DNA of 38,111 bases from Bdellovibrio sp. (GCA_014376935.1 JACMQO010000172.1:1-38111); one strand, 5' to 3'. Positions 25,750-34,633 are shown, counted from the stretch's first letter. Translations and numbers: made by a program. Notes: generated by a model from the sequence alone, not told the origin.

Positions 25750-26748
25750 CTAAAACGCTTCGTCAAAAGCAACTTGTCCAGAAACACCAACTTGGTAAGC
25801 TGAAACACGTTTTTCAAAGAAGTTTGTTAATTCTTGAACGTCTTGAAGCTCCATAAATGTGAATGGATTTTTTGCGTGGTAGCGCGCTGGCATGTGTAAC
25901 ATCTCTAAACGTTGGTCAGCGATGTATTCTAAGTACTGGCGCATGTCACCAATTGAAAGCCCTGCGATACCGTTAGCAATTAAATCTTCAGCGAAAGTCA
26001 TTTCACAATCGATCGCGTCTTCTAACATTTGCACGACCATGTCTTGCATCTGTTCATTGAATAACGTTGGATCCTCTTTACGAGCCGTTGCGATCACTTG
26101 ATTCGCAAAAGCCATATGCATACTTTCGTCACGGAAAACCCAGTTTGTTCCAGACGCTAAGCCCGCTAACATTCCTTTTGAACGTAAGAAGTAAACGTAA
26201 GCAAAGGCCGCGAAGAAGAACATACCTTCGATACAAGACGAGAAACAAATTAAGTTCATCAAAAACTTACGGCGATCTTCAACAGTTTGTAAGCTATCTA
26301 ACTGGTTGATTGAATCAATCCATTTAAAACAGAAATCAGCTTTCTTTTTAATAGACGGAATATTTTCAACCGCGGCAAACGCTTCAGCACGTTGATCTGG
26401 GTGTGGAATGTAAGTGTCTAATAAAGTTAAGTAGAATTGAACGTGTAAAGCTTCTTCATAAAGCTGACGGCTTAAATAAAGACGCGCTTCAGGTGAATTG
26501 ATATGTTTGTAAAGGTTTAACACTAAGTTGTTACCAACGATAGAATCACCCGTCGCGAAGAAAGCCACAAGACGGTGAATCAAATGTTTTTCTGATTCTG
26601 TCATTCTTGTGTTTAAGTCCACAAGGTCAGTTGAAAAATCAACTTCTTCAACAGTCCATGTGTTTTTAATACCGTTTTTATACATTTCGTAAAACATCGG
26701 GTATTTCATTGGTCGTAAGTTTAAGTCAAAGCCTGGATCTAAGATCAT
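25750..26748 (-). CDS. nrdB: Ribonucleotide reductase beta subunit (class I)
   Basis: The small R2 subunit holds the metal centre and radical that NrdA uses to reduce ribonucleotides. All expected ligands are visible: D68, E99-xx-H102, E174 and E208-xx-H211, and a tyrosine at Y106, four residues after H102, at the radical Tyr position of E. coli Y122. This argues for a Tyr-radical enzyme rather than a Tyr-less class Ic type. Length (332) is normal. The ATG lies at 26748, 93 bases downstream of nrdA, and no terminator is visible in that gap, so both are probably read together. Confidence 0.95.
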   Translation of the reverse strand: MILDPGFDLNLRPMKYPMFYEMYKNGIKNTWTVEEVDFSTDLVDLNTRMTESEKHLIHRLVAFFATGDSIVGNNLVLNLYKHINSPEARLYLSRQLYEEALHVQFYLTLLDTYIPHPDQRAEAFAAVENIPSIKKKADFCFKWIDSINQLDSLQTVEDRRKFLMNLICFSSCIEGMFFFAAFAYVYFLRSKGMLAGLASGTNWVFRDESMHMAFANQVIATARKEDPTLFNEQMQDMVVQMLEDAIDCEMTFAEDLIANGIAGLSIGDMRQYLEYIADQRLEMLHMPARYHAKNPFTFMELQDVQELTNFFEKRVSAYQVGVSGQVAFDEAF

Positions 26749-26841
26749 AATAAAGTTCCTTGCCTAATAGTCATAGGCGGTTAAATCATTTTTTAAGTTC
26801 GTTCAAACGTCGTTCTGGCAAAGGCCAGCAGTCGGAAAAGA

Positions 26842-29322
26842 CTACTGACACGCCTCACACGCTTCTGGGTTTTCTAAGCTGCAAGCGATGATTTCTGAAT
26901 CGGTGTATTCTTTTTTAACTTCAACAGCTGAAACCGTTGTCGTCGTTGATTCCATCATCATTGTCGTCGTTGTTTGGGCCGCATTTGGATGGGCCGTAGC
27001 CGAACGTCTCACAGTCGTTTTTGCAATCGAAGTCGCTGGACGTGAACGAAGGTAATAAGTTGTTTTAATCCCTTTTTTCCACGCGTACATGTACATCGAA
27101 GACAATTTGCCGATTGTTGAATTTTCTTGGAATAAATTAAGCGATTGAGATTGGTCAATATAAGCCCCACGTGCCGCTGCCATATCAACTAAAGCTTTCA
27201 TCGGAACTTCCCAAACTGTTTTATAAAGTTTACGGATATCTTCCGGGATACTTTCTAGATGTTGGATCGATCCTTCGCTCATTTTGATCTCGTTACGCAT
27301 TTCTTCATTCCAAAGACCTGCATTTTTCAATTCTTGAACTAAGTATTTATTCACTTGCATGAATTCGCCCGACAAAGTTTCACGCTTAAATAAGTTAGAA
27401 ATTTGTGGTTCAGTCGCTTCATAAGCTCCAACTAAAGACGCAATCGTTGCCGTAGGCGCAATCGCGATCATTAATGAATTACGAAGACCTGATTTCATCA
27501 TACGTGTACGTAAAGCGTCCCAACGAGTCATATCCGCTGGCTTCACATTCCAAAGATCAAATTGGAATAATCCTTTAGCAGCTTTTGTTTGCTCAAAACT
27601 TGTGTGCGCGCCATGCTTTTCAGCTAATTCAATACTTGTTGTTAAAGCGTTGTAGTAAATTTCTTCTTGAATTTTCGTTGATAAAGCTTCGGCTTCAGCT
27701 GAATCAAACGCGTATTTCAATTGAAAGAAAGCATCTTGTAAACCCATGATGCCAAGACCAATTGGTCTCCAGCGATTGTTCGAGCTAAGTGCGGTATCAA
27801 TCGGGTAGAAGTTGATATCGATCACGCGATCAAGATACTTCACAGCCACTTTCACAGTTGTTGCTAATTTGTCGAAATCAAGTTTACCATCAGCTGTGAT
27901 GTGACGACCTAAGTTGACTGAACCTAAGTTACAAACCGCTGTTTCATCTTTGGAAGTCACTTCTAAGATTTCAGTACAAAGATTTGATAAATGAATCACG
28001 TTTCCAGGTTCGCCGGTTTGATTCGCCTTGACGTTTGAAGCATCTTTAAATGTCATCCAACCGTTACCTGTTTGGGCTAAAGTCTTCATCATTCTAGAAT
28101 ATAAATCGCGTGCTTTAATTTGTTTGTGGAATAGTTTTTGACCTTCAGCTTCTAAGTAAGCCGCTTCAAATTCTTTTCCGTAAAGATCAACAAAGTGTGG
28201 AACCAAGCTTGGATCAAATAAAGACCACATCGCATCGGCTTCAACACGATTCATGAATAGATCAGGAACCCAGTTCGCGATATTGATATTGTGAGTTCGT
28301 TTTGCATCGTCACCCGTGTTATCGCGAAGCTCTAGGAACTCTTCGATATCCGCATGCCATGTTTCTAAGTACACACACGCAGCCCCTTTACGTTTACCAC
28401 CTTGGTTCACAGCCGAAACTGATGAATCTAAAGTTTTAAGCCAAGGAATAATACCATTTGAGTGTCCGTTTGTTCCTTTGATTAAAGAACCACGTGAACG
28501 AATACGGCTGTAAGCTAAACCAATACCACCTGCAAATTTAGATAGTAATGCAATGTCTGTGTAACGGTTGTAGATCGAACGTAAATCATCTTGCGGAGAA
28601 TCTAATAAGTAACAAGAGCTCATTTGCGGACGTTGAGTCCCTGAGTTAAATAAAGTCGGCGTCGATGGCATATAGTCATGAGACGAAGTTAATTTATAAA
28701 GTTCAATCGCTTCAGCCGGAGATTGAGCCAAACCACAAGCCACACGCATAAAGAAGTACTGAGGCGTCTCAAAAACTTGACGTGATTTCGGATTCTTTAA
28801 TAAGTAGCGGTCATAAACAGTGCGAAGTCCGAAGTATTCGAAACGATCTGTCTTGTAGTGTTCGATCGCAGCGCATAACTCAGTTTTATGAGTCATCACG
28901 AACGCATGAACTTCAGCTGATAATAGACCGTGATTAAATCCAACTTGAATCGAATCAGCGAAAGATCCTACTTTTTGTGTACGAACTTCTTCGTCGATGT
29001 AAGTCGATAAAAGACGGGCCGCTAAGCGAGAGTACTCTGGATCTTCGCCAATCAATAATGAAGCTGTTTGGATACATAAGTTATCTAGTTCTTTTGTTGA
29101 AGCGCCGTCATAAAGACCGCTGATAGCCTTGGTAGCTACGCGAAGTGGATCGACGCTCATTAAACCTTGGCAACAACGATTAACGCGTTCAACGATTTTA
29201 GTGACATCAACCGGTTCTAAAGAGCCATCTCTTTTCTTAACACGCATAACATGTCCCGAGTTGGCTCCGATTGTTGAGTTTGAATGATTAGCTTGTGAAT
29301 TCGTGCGTGCTTGAATTTCCAT
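26842..29322 (-). CDS. nrdA: Ribonucleotide reductase alpha subunit (class I)
   Basis: The large R1 subunit carries the active site and regulatory sites. An ATP-cone lies near 25-115 (VKKRDGSLEPVDVTKIVERV). The active site is NLCTE (N447, C449, E451), and the disulfide pair is C237 (MSSCYLL) and C464 (AVCNLGS). The radical-transfer tyrosines are in GIKTTYYLRSR, and the C-terminus ends EACEACQ, the redox shuttle cysteines. At 826 residues it fits class Ia. A strong ribosome binding site (GGAGGGG) precedes the ATG. The promoter must lie in the 557-base gap upstream, but no clear NrdR box is seen there. Confidence 0.96.
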   Translation of the reverse strand: MEIQARTNSQANHSNSTIGANSGHVMRVKKRDGSLEPVDVTKIVERVNRCCQGLMSVDPLRVATKAISGLYDGASTKELDNLCIQTASLLIGEDPEYSRLAARLLSTYIDEEVRTQKVGSFADSIQVGFNHGLLSAEVHAFVMTHKTELCAAIEHYKTDRFEYFGLRTVYDRYLLKNPKSRQVFETPQYFFMRVACGLAQSPAEAIELYKLTSSHDYMPSTPTLFNSGTQRPQMSSCYLLDSPQDDLRSIYNRYTDIALLSKFAGGIGLAYSRIRSRGSLIKGTNGHSNGIIPWLKTLDSSVSAVNQGGKRKGAACVYLETWHADIEEFLELRDNTGDDAKRTHNINIANWVPDLFMNRVEADAMWSLFDPSLVPHFVDLYGKEFEAAYLEAEGQKLFHKQIKARDLYSRMMKTLAQTGNGWMTFKDASNVKANQTGEPGNVIHLSNLCTEILEVTSKDETAVCNLGSVNLGRHITADGKLDFDKLATTVKVAVKYLDRVIDINFYPIDTALSSNNRWRPIGLGIMGLQDAFFQLKYAFDSAEAEALSTKIQEEIYYNALTTSIELAEKHGAHTSFEQTKAAKGLFQFDLWNVKPADMTRWDALRTRMMKSGLRNSLMIAIAPTATIASLVGAYEATEPQISNLFKRETLSGEFMQVNKYLVQELKNAGLWNEEMRNEIKMSEGSIQHLESIPEDIRKLYKTVWEVPMKALVDMAAARGAYIDQSQSLNLFQENSTIGKLSSMYMYAWKKGIKTTYYLRSRPATSIAKTTVRRSATAHPNAAQTTTTMMMESTTTTVSAVEVKKEYTDSEIIACSLENPEACEACQ

Positions 29323-29879
29323 ATTCCCCTCCGGTCGTGCGGCTTAGCTTAATGCCAAGCCTTAAGTAGCTGTAAAGCAGTTGTAAAAAAAAGTTAAAAG
29401 AATCCCACACGGCATCCCCTTAGAAGTCGTGAAGTCTTAAATCTAGTTCAAAATTTTTCAAGAGAATTTCTTTGACCGTTCTAGTCTAGTTCGTTTGAGC
29501 GAAATCTTGACTTGAGGTCAACTTTTCTCATCCGTGCGTTTTGCATTTCGAAGTGGTCGGCAATCTATTAAAAGATCTTAACCCTTCGAGCGATAACCAC
29601 TAGATCTAGTGGTTACAATGCTTAGCCTCATCAATAAGGCCTGTTCTTCTTAAAAATAAGGTTGAATCTTTTTTTAAAAACTTTCAAATAAAAAATTAAT
29701 TTTTTTAAGCCGCGCCTAATAAAATGGCATAACCTGGACCAAAAAATGAAATTGCTAAGATCTTGGTCTGGAGTTTAATCTCCCTCGAGGATTGATAACT
29801 AGGCCAATGTCTTGGCATTTTAGAATTTCACTTTTTTAGTGTCGCTTAGGGCTAAAGCAGCTGTTTCTTAAATTATCTG
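29323..29879. other. 557-base gene-free region upstream of nrdA
   Basis: No open reading frame above about 12 codons is convincing here. The region must hold the nrdA promoter (on the minus strand) and the 3' end of the radical SAM gene. It contains a 22-base palindrome at 29594-29615, a TTGAC-N5-GTCAA repeat near 29507, several T-runs and a small GCCAA-TGTC-TTGGC hairpin near 29803. I saw no tRNA, 6S or riboswitch pattern. A small RNA is possible but not shown. Confidence 0.5.
29594..29615. repeat. Perfect 22-base palindrome
   Basis: AACCACTAGATCTAGTGGTT is perfect over 20 bases and is extended by one T and one A at its ends. It lies 272 bases upstream of the nrdA start. It could be an operator for a dimeric regulator or a hairpin. 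No T-run follows directly, so a simple terminator is less likely. Confidence 0.55.
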
Positions 29880-30881
29880 TCAAATGCCAACAGTATATTC
29901 AACTCTGAGTTTCATTTGTTCAAAAAGATCGCGATCAGTTTGATTTTGAGGGTTCCAAAGGCAGCCTTGAAACGTCTTGCTTAAGCGTAACTCATCGATA
30001 ATCGCCTGATGAGTTCCCATTTTATTAGCAGTCCATTTCGGAGCCACTAATTCTTCCCAACGCGAAGCAAAAGCCGCAAGGCGGTGAACGGCGATGTGCG
30101 GCTTAAGGTAAGATAAAAATAATTTTACTTTTTCGGTGTAAGCTTCTTGCGAAATCGGCTCAAACTGGCCAGCAGCGTGCCATTTCTCAAGTTCGGTATT
30201 TTTTAAAACATGCAAATTATGAAGTTTAATATTGGTGATCGGTAAATCATTACAGATTTTTGCAGTCTGAATAATTTGTTCATCGGTTTCGTTCGGTGAT
30301 CCAAAAATTAAATGAATTCCTAAATCGACCGTCGTATTTCCGGTTATTTTGTAAATGGCTTTAATTGAATCATCGGCCGTGTGTCCACGTTGCATGAAGT
30401 TTAAATGTTCGTCGTAAAAACTTTGAACGCCAAGCTCGACCGAAACGAAAGACTTTTCATGAAACTCTTGCCATAAGTTTAAAACGGCTGGAGACAGGCA
30501 GTCTGGACGGGTGCCTACGACGAAACCTTTTACGAAATCGTATTTCAAAGATTGTTCAAAGTTTTGTCGTAATGCCGAAGTCTTCGTGAAAGTATTGGTG
30601 TAAGCCTGAAAGTAGACTAAGAAATTTTTAGAATTATAGCGTTTGGCGATAAGTCCCTTGAATTTCTCGATTTGCTCATCCAAGGTTAGTGTGAATGACT
30701 CAGATCTGGCGGCAGATCCCCACACATCGCAGAAGCTGCAAGTCTTCATACCCTTTAAGCCCATACGATTCGGGCAGTCGTCCACAACACTGACCGGAAT
30801 TTTATAGATTTTCTCTCCAAAAATTCTTTTGTAGTGTTCTGAAATCGAATGATAGGGTAAGCCGGTCCAACCTTTTTCCAT
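29880..30881 (-). CDS. Radical SAM protein of the YhcC/YtqA (TIGR01212) family
   Basis: The N-terminal iron-sulfur motif is C36-PNRMGLKGMKT-C48-SF-C51, the long-spaced CPNRDG...CxxC pattern specific to the TIGR01212 family (E. coli YhcC, B. subtilis YtqA), followed by VGTRPDCL and SVELGVQS. The ATG at 30881 is preferred: upstream sequence to 30971 runs into the divergent gene and is not typical. There is no visible Shine-Dalgarno site. The start is only 16 bases from the start of the methyltransferase on the other strand. Recent work, from memory, links YtqA to a tRNA wobble-uridine pathway together with YtqB; this is not shown here. Confidence 0.85.
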   Translation of the reverse strand: MEKGWTGLPYHSISEHYKRIFGEKIYKIPVSVVDDCPNRMGLKGMKTCSFCDVWGSAARSESFTLTLDEQIEKFKGLIAKRYNSKNFLVYFQAYTNTFTKTSALRQNFEQSLKYDFVKGFVVGTRPDCLSPAVLNLWQEFHEKSFVSVELGVQSFYDEHLNFMQRGHTADDSIKAIYKITGNTTVDLGIHLIFGSPNETDEQIIQTAKICNDLPITNIKLHNLHVLKNTELEKWHAAGQFEPISQEAYTEKVKLFLSYLKPHIAVHRLAAFASRWEELVAPKWTANKMGTHQAIIDELRLSKTFQGCLWNPQNQTDRDLFEQMKLRVEYTVGI

Positions 30882-30897
30882 AAGGAGCGAATATAGA

Positions 30898-31773
30898 GTG
30901 AATGGGTCGACGAAGCAATCAGTGAAACCAAGACTGAAGCAAACGGCAAACCCTTTTCCGGGCTCGCACAATCAGTCATTTAATGAATTGGGTTATACGG
31001 TCGAGCTTACCCGTGACGATAGCCCTACGCTTCGTCTAAAGCCCACGGACGAAGAAATTCGAACTCAGCGAATGTCTGAGGCGATGCACCACTCGGGTGG
31101 AGCGGCTTTAGAAAGCTGGTATATCTACGGAGACGTGATTGGAAAAGTTTTTCAAAATGCCTCGAAAATAGAGCCTATCAAGGTTTGCAGCGTTGGCCTG
31201 GGGTTAGGTTACATCGAAATGATATGGGCCTTATGCGCCGTTCATCACAAACAGAAAGTGCAATCCAGCATCCAAATTGACAGCTTCGAAATTGATCCAG
31301 GATTGGTTTCTTTTTTCTTGTCTTGGATCAGGCAAGAAAATAAAGTCTCGTCGGCCGTTTACGACCTAGCATTTCAAAAATTAGTCGAAGCTAACCCCTT
31401 ATTTTCGGCTCATTTAAAAGTAGAGGTGCAAAACCTGCTGTCCAGCTCGTTGAGCCAAAATTTTTGTCTGCACAAAAATGTGCGCGACTTTAAAAAAACA
31501 AAAAGATGGGATGTTGTTTGTTACGACGCCTTTAGTAAAAAATTTTCTGAAGACATTTGGCGCGAAGACTTTTTGAATGAATTCTTAAAAAACCACTGTA
31601 GTGATGACTGCGTCTTTACCACGTATGCCTACACAGCCGAACTGAGGCGGGTATTAGAACAACACAATTTTATTTTTATTGAACGGCCGGGATTTTGTAA
31701 TAAAAGAAAGTCGACCCTAGCTGTACGTGGGTTTACTACGACTTTCGAGCTACAAACTCGTTACTCTCGTTAA
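30898..31773 (+). CDS. MnmC-type tRNA methyltransferase domain, stand-alone
   Basis: The SAM-binding loop is SVGLGLGYIE (about 98-107), and EAMHHSGGAALES plus WDVVCYDAFSKKFSEDIW and FTTYAYTAELRRVL are the pattern of the MnmC N-terminal methyltransferase domain. In E. coli the full MnmC also has an FAD oxidase domain; here the protein is 291 residues and that domain is absent. The family methylates 5-aminomethyl-uridine at tRNA position 34. The GTG at 30898 has AAGGAG ten bases upstream. The gene is divergent from the radical SAM gene and its end overlaps the convergent small gene by 38 bases. Confidence 0.8.
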   Translation: MNGSTKQSVKPRLKQTANPFPGSHNQSFNELGYTVELTRDDSPTLRLKPTDEEIRTQRMSEAMHHSGGAALESWYIYGDVIGKVFQNASKIEPIKVCSVGLGLGYIEMIWALCAVHHKQKVQSSIQIDSFEIDPGLVSFFLSWIRQENKVSSAVYDLAFQKLVEANPLFSAHLKVEVQNLLSSSLSQNFCLHKNVRDFKKTKRWDVVCYDAFSKKFSEDIWREDFLNEFLKNHCSDDCVFTTYAYTAELRRVLEQHNFIFIERPGFCNKRKSTLAVRGFTTTFELQTRYSR

Positions 31774-32038
31774 TAAAGCCCTCGTGTCTAGCTAGTTGTC
31801 CGATCGTTCCGGAAAGTAGGGTATCTAAGTTAAGCGAAGCTGATAAAAGCCATTTATGCATTTTTTCATCTTTCGGAAATTTTTCAATACACGTTTGCGA
31901 GTATTCTGAAAACGCGCGAATTTTCTTTAAGATTGCTATAAGGTGCGTCGGGCATTCGCACTCGATCATATCCGTGTGCTCGCCTAATTGTAGGATTGCT
32001 TCGTTAGTTAATCTGTTTCCTTCTCCGTAAATGGTCAT
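31736..32038 (-). CDS. Small helical protein with ECECP motif (100 aa)
   Basis: The protein is probably all-helical and has a short cysteine motif (MIECECPTHLIAILKKI), then FSEYSQTC and a repeated helical region. I recall similar helical modules next to or fused to MerR-type regulators, but here there is no DNA-binding domain and the function is unknown. The ATG at 32038 has a good AAGGA ribosome binding site. Its 3' end overlaps the convergent methyltransferase gene by 38 bases. It follows the cyclase gene after a 48-base gap, so it may be the last gene of that operon. Confidence 0.65.
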   Translation of the reverse strand: MTIYGEGNRLTNEAILQLGEHTDMIECECPTHLIAILKKIRAFSEYSQTCIEKFPKDEKMHKWLLSASLNLDTLLSGTIGQLARHEGFINESNEFVARKS

Positions 32039-32086
32039 AGTGATTCCTTCTAAGTTAGTATTAAAAACTGTAAAAGAAAAAAAAGA

Positions 32087-32689
32087 CTAAGGCCAGATAT
32101 TCAAAGGGGAAAGCCAATGGGTCGTAGCCGTTTCAGAAACGCCGCGCAATCTTTGGGGAGGCATTTCCTTTAATACAAACTTATCTTGTACGCGTTTCGA
32201 TGTTTCTTCTGAAATTAAACAGTCAACGCCAAAAAATTTAGTTAAAGATTCGATTCTTGACGCTAGATTTACGGTGCTTCCTAGGACAGTAAATTCTTTT
32301 TTGTTCAATGTGGATATTGTACCGGCTGCAACTGGGCCTGAGTGAATTCCCATTCCGATGCTAACGACAGGTTGATCGAAACCGTAGCGGGTCGAGTTAA
32401 TCACCATTAGAGCCGCGCGCAATCGAATCGCGCACCAACACGCTACTTCGGCGTGGTTTACTTCGGTTGAAGAGTTTATGCCAAAATACGCTAAAAACCC
32501 GTCACCTGTAAATTTGTCGATTTCTCCCGCGCAGGCCTCGACGACGGCACCCAGCTCTCCAAGCACAGAATTGGCGAAAGCGAGCGCTTCTTCGGGATCG
32601 CGATTATCGAAAAGGGCGGTAAACCCACGAATGTCACAAAATAGAATTGTGACGTCAAAGCGTCCACTTTTTCGTTCATGTGCGCCCAA
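32087..32689 (-). CDS. Class III nucleotidyl cyclase (adenylate-type)
   Basis: A catalytic-domain-only cyclase of 200 residues. The two metal aspartates are D19 (LFCDIRGFT) and D63 (KFTGDGFL). Substrate specificity is suggested by K59 and T139 (VLGSTVN), the pair usual in bacterial adenylate cyclases; N141 and R145 complete the transition-state pair. It therefore is likely to make cAMP rather than cGMP. The TTG at 32689 is 2 bases from the PilZ stop, with no ATG in frame, so translation is probably coupled. There is no N-terminal sensor, so control must come from partner proteins or from expression. Confidence 0.87.
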   Translation of the reverse strand: MGAHERKSGRFDVTILFCDIRGFTALFDNRDPEEALAFANSVLGELGAVVEACAGEIDKFTGDGFLAYFGINSSTEVNHAEVACWCAIRLRAALMVINSTRYGFDQPVVSIGMGIHSGPVAAGTISTLNKKEFTVLGSTVNLASRIESLTKFFGVDCLISEETSKRVQDKFVLKEMPPQRLRGVSETATTHWLSPLNIWP

Positions 32690-32691
32690 AA

Positions 32692-33492
32692 CTATCCGCC
32701 CTGCTGCGTGATTTTTCCAAATTTCTTAACGTACTCAATGATAACCGCTTTAGCTTCGTCGTTGATTTCGGTAAATTTTAAACCGATGTAGCCATCAAGG
32801 CCCGAGTAAATCACGTCGGCTTTGACGTTTAAAGGCTGAAAGAACTGTGGACTCATGATTTGGCCTTCAACGTTGTCACCAATTTTTAAATCAAAAACTT
32901 CGGTAAAGCCCATACCACCTTCACTGATCGTAACTATTTTAGCACCTAAAGACGGGTGTTTATTGGAATGCCCATTGAACTGCGCTAAAATCGGAACCCG
33001 TGGCTGTTTACGTCGTGATAGGCCTAGGCGCTCGACGATATCAGGGTAGGCGAAAACTTCATTCCACTCTTTGGTCTTTGGATTTTGAATCGATAGCTTC
33101 GAAATATCTGTTAATTTTGAAATGTAATTTAAAAGTTCAGGCTTCGTCATTAGTGGTTGATCGACGTAATTCAGTTGCACGCGAAAGAAAGCGCTTTCAG
33201 CTAACGTATCGGCAATTGTTTTTTCGACGGCGTTATTTGTTTTCTGATGCTGAGCCGTTTGGGTGTAATTGATATTAGTTTCTTCAGATAACATATTTTT
33301 TGAAATCGCGGTTGAATCCCCCGTGATTTCTGGCTGCCATTTTGTGGCCTTCATCCAATCTGTTAAGCCACGTTTCCAGACCATTATTTTACTGATTTCA
33401 TTGTCTTGGCGTTGGCGTAATTCCATTTCAAGAGCTTCATTCGTGAATGGTCCTTGAACGCGACCTTGAAATTCTAAAAACCATTTTGACAT
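32692..33492 (-). CDS. GYF_2-like and PilZ domain protein
   Basis: The N-terminal 1-55 (WFLEFQGRVQGPFTNEAL...WKRGLTDWMKATKW) fits the GYF_2/DUF4339 protein-binding fold. After a low-complexity linker, a PilZ domain spans about 155-258: RKQPR gives the RxxxR c-di-GMP motif (R161 and R165), and TISEGGMG stands in for the D/NxSxxG motif, with Thr in place of the acidic or Asn residue. It may bind c-di-GMP, but the altered second motif leaves that open. It lies 4 bases after the patatin gene and its stop is 2 bases before the cyclase start. Confidence 0.78.
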   Translation of the reverse strand: MSKWFLEFQGRVQGPFTNEALEMELRQRQDNEISKIMVWKRGLTDWMKATKWQPEITGDSTAISKNMLSEETNINYTQTAQHQKTNNAVEKTIADTLAESAFFRVQLNYVDQPLMTKPELLNYISKLTDISKLSIQNPKTKEWNEVFAYPDIVERLGLSRRKQPRVPILAQFNGHSNKHPSLGAKIVTISEGGMGFTEVFDLKIGDNVEGQIMSPQFFQPLNVKADVIYSGLDGYIGLKFTEINDEAKAVIIEYVKKFGKITQQGG

Positions 33493-33496
33493 AAAT

Positions 33497-34633
33497 TTAT
33501 TGTCCTATTTCGAAAAAAGAATGAATTTCTGTTTTATGGGTCAAAGCATCGTTGTACCCCATATCAATCATTTTGCGACAAAACTGAGGATTAAATAACA
33601 AATAACTTAAAAGTTCGCTGGCTTCATCCAAATGTCCAAACGTTGATATCGTCATACGTAATAAGCGCGGCAAATGATGAGCGTATTGACGTGCAATTTC
33701 ACCAATATTTTCAGACGGAGAAATACACAAAGCAGGGATCGTTCGTAAATCGTGAAGCTCGCGGGTTTTTGCGTCAGCTTTGCAAACTAAATCGTTAATA
33801 CGCTGAATGCGATGCACATCTTGTTCGACTGCATCTAAAAGAACCGCGTTTAATAAGGTGTTTAAAATGCGAATCATCGAAGGTTGTCGGTGTTCATTAT
33901 TTTTTTCTGATGGTTCGGCTTTTGAGTGCGCTTGCTTTTCAGAGCTTGTTTGTGTGCGAACACCGATGACAAATAATTTTTCAGCACCCATACGAATTGC
34001 GGGGCTACAAGGCGTATTATTTCGAACGCAACCATCGCCGAAATACCCGTTATTGATTTGTACGGGTGGAAATAGCATGGGAATCGCGCTGGAAGCCATA
34101 ATGTGACTGGCGTTAATTTGCGTCAGCTCTGCATGGCGCCGGCTTTCGCTCCAAGTGACATCATTCATTCGGCTTTGCACAAAGCTTACGGCCGAATTCA
34201 TATCGTAGTTATTGGCCGTTATAATCACGGATTCAATAATTTTATCATCCAAGTTTTTTTGAATACGGTTAAAGTCACAATTTTTTTCAATTAAGGTTCG
34301 TAAAGGCGCCGTATCTAACATTGCGTTTAGTTTTTTCTCTCCGAGTAAGCCCAATGAAAATTTATTCAGTGAAAGAAAATCAGTTTTGAAAACCTGTTCT
34401 GAAGAAATGTTTGACCAAAGATAAACAAGTTTTTCAACCGCCATGTCAAAGTTATCGATCTGGGCCGCTAATTGCCCGCAATTAATAGCCCCGGCGCTAA
34501 CGCCGGATAAAATTTGAAAAGGATTTTTAAATTTTTCTTCTTTAAAAATCTGGGCTAAACCCTTTAAAACTCCAACTTGATAAGCTCCACGAGCTCCGCC
34601 ACCAGATAAAATTAATGCTGTCTTAGATGCCAT
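33497..34633 (-). CDS. Patatin-like phospholipase
   Basis: Lipid acyl hydrolase with a Ser-Asp dyad: oxyanion loop GGGARG (11-16), nucleophile elbow GVSAG with Ser46, and the catalytic Asp in YFGDG (Asp200-Gly201). The protein has 378 residues with a helical C-terminal half. No signal peptide is visible, so it is cytoplasmic or injected by other means. No Shine-Dalgarno site precedes the ATG at 34633; a consensus-like promoter at 34640-34668 would make the message start at or near the ATG. It heads an operon with the PilZ protein, cyclase and small helical protein. Confidence 0.9.
   Translation of the reverse strand: MASKTALILSGGGARGAYQVGVLKGLAQIFKEEKFKNPFQILSGVSAGAINCGQLAAQIDNFDMAVEKLVYLWSNISSEQVFKTDFLSLNKFSLGLLGEKKLNAMLDTAPLRTLIEKNCDFNRIQKNLDDKIIESVIITANNYDMNSAVSFVQSRMNDVTWSESRRHAELTQINASHIMASSAIPMLFPPVQINNGYFGDGCVRNNTPCSPAIRMGAEKLFVIGVRTQTSSEKQAHSKAEPSEKNNEHRQPSMIRILNTLLNAVLLDAVEQDVHRIQRINDLVCKADAKTRELHDLRTIPALCISPSENIGEIARQYAHHLPRLLRMTISTFGHLDEASELLSYLLFNPQFCRKMIDMGYNDALTHKTEIHSFFEIGQ

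Noticed and set aside
29500-29530. TTGAC-N5-GTCAA repeat upstream of nrdA as an operator
   Set aside because: The arms are only five bases and such repeats are common in AT-rich sequence; there is no -10 box at the right distance.
32491-32679. 62-residue frame starting at an ATG inside the cyclase gene
   Set aside because: It is in another frame from the conserved cyclase motifs and does not resemble any protein.
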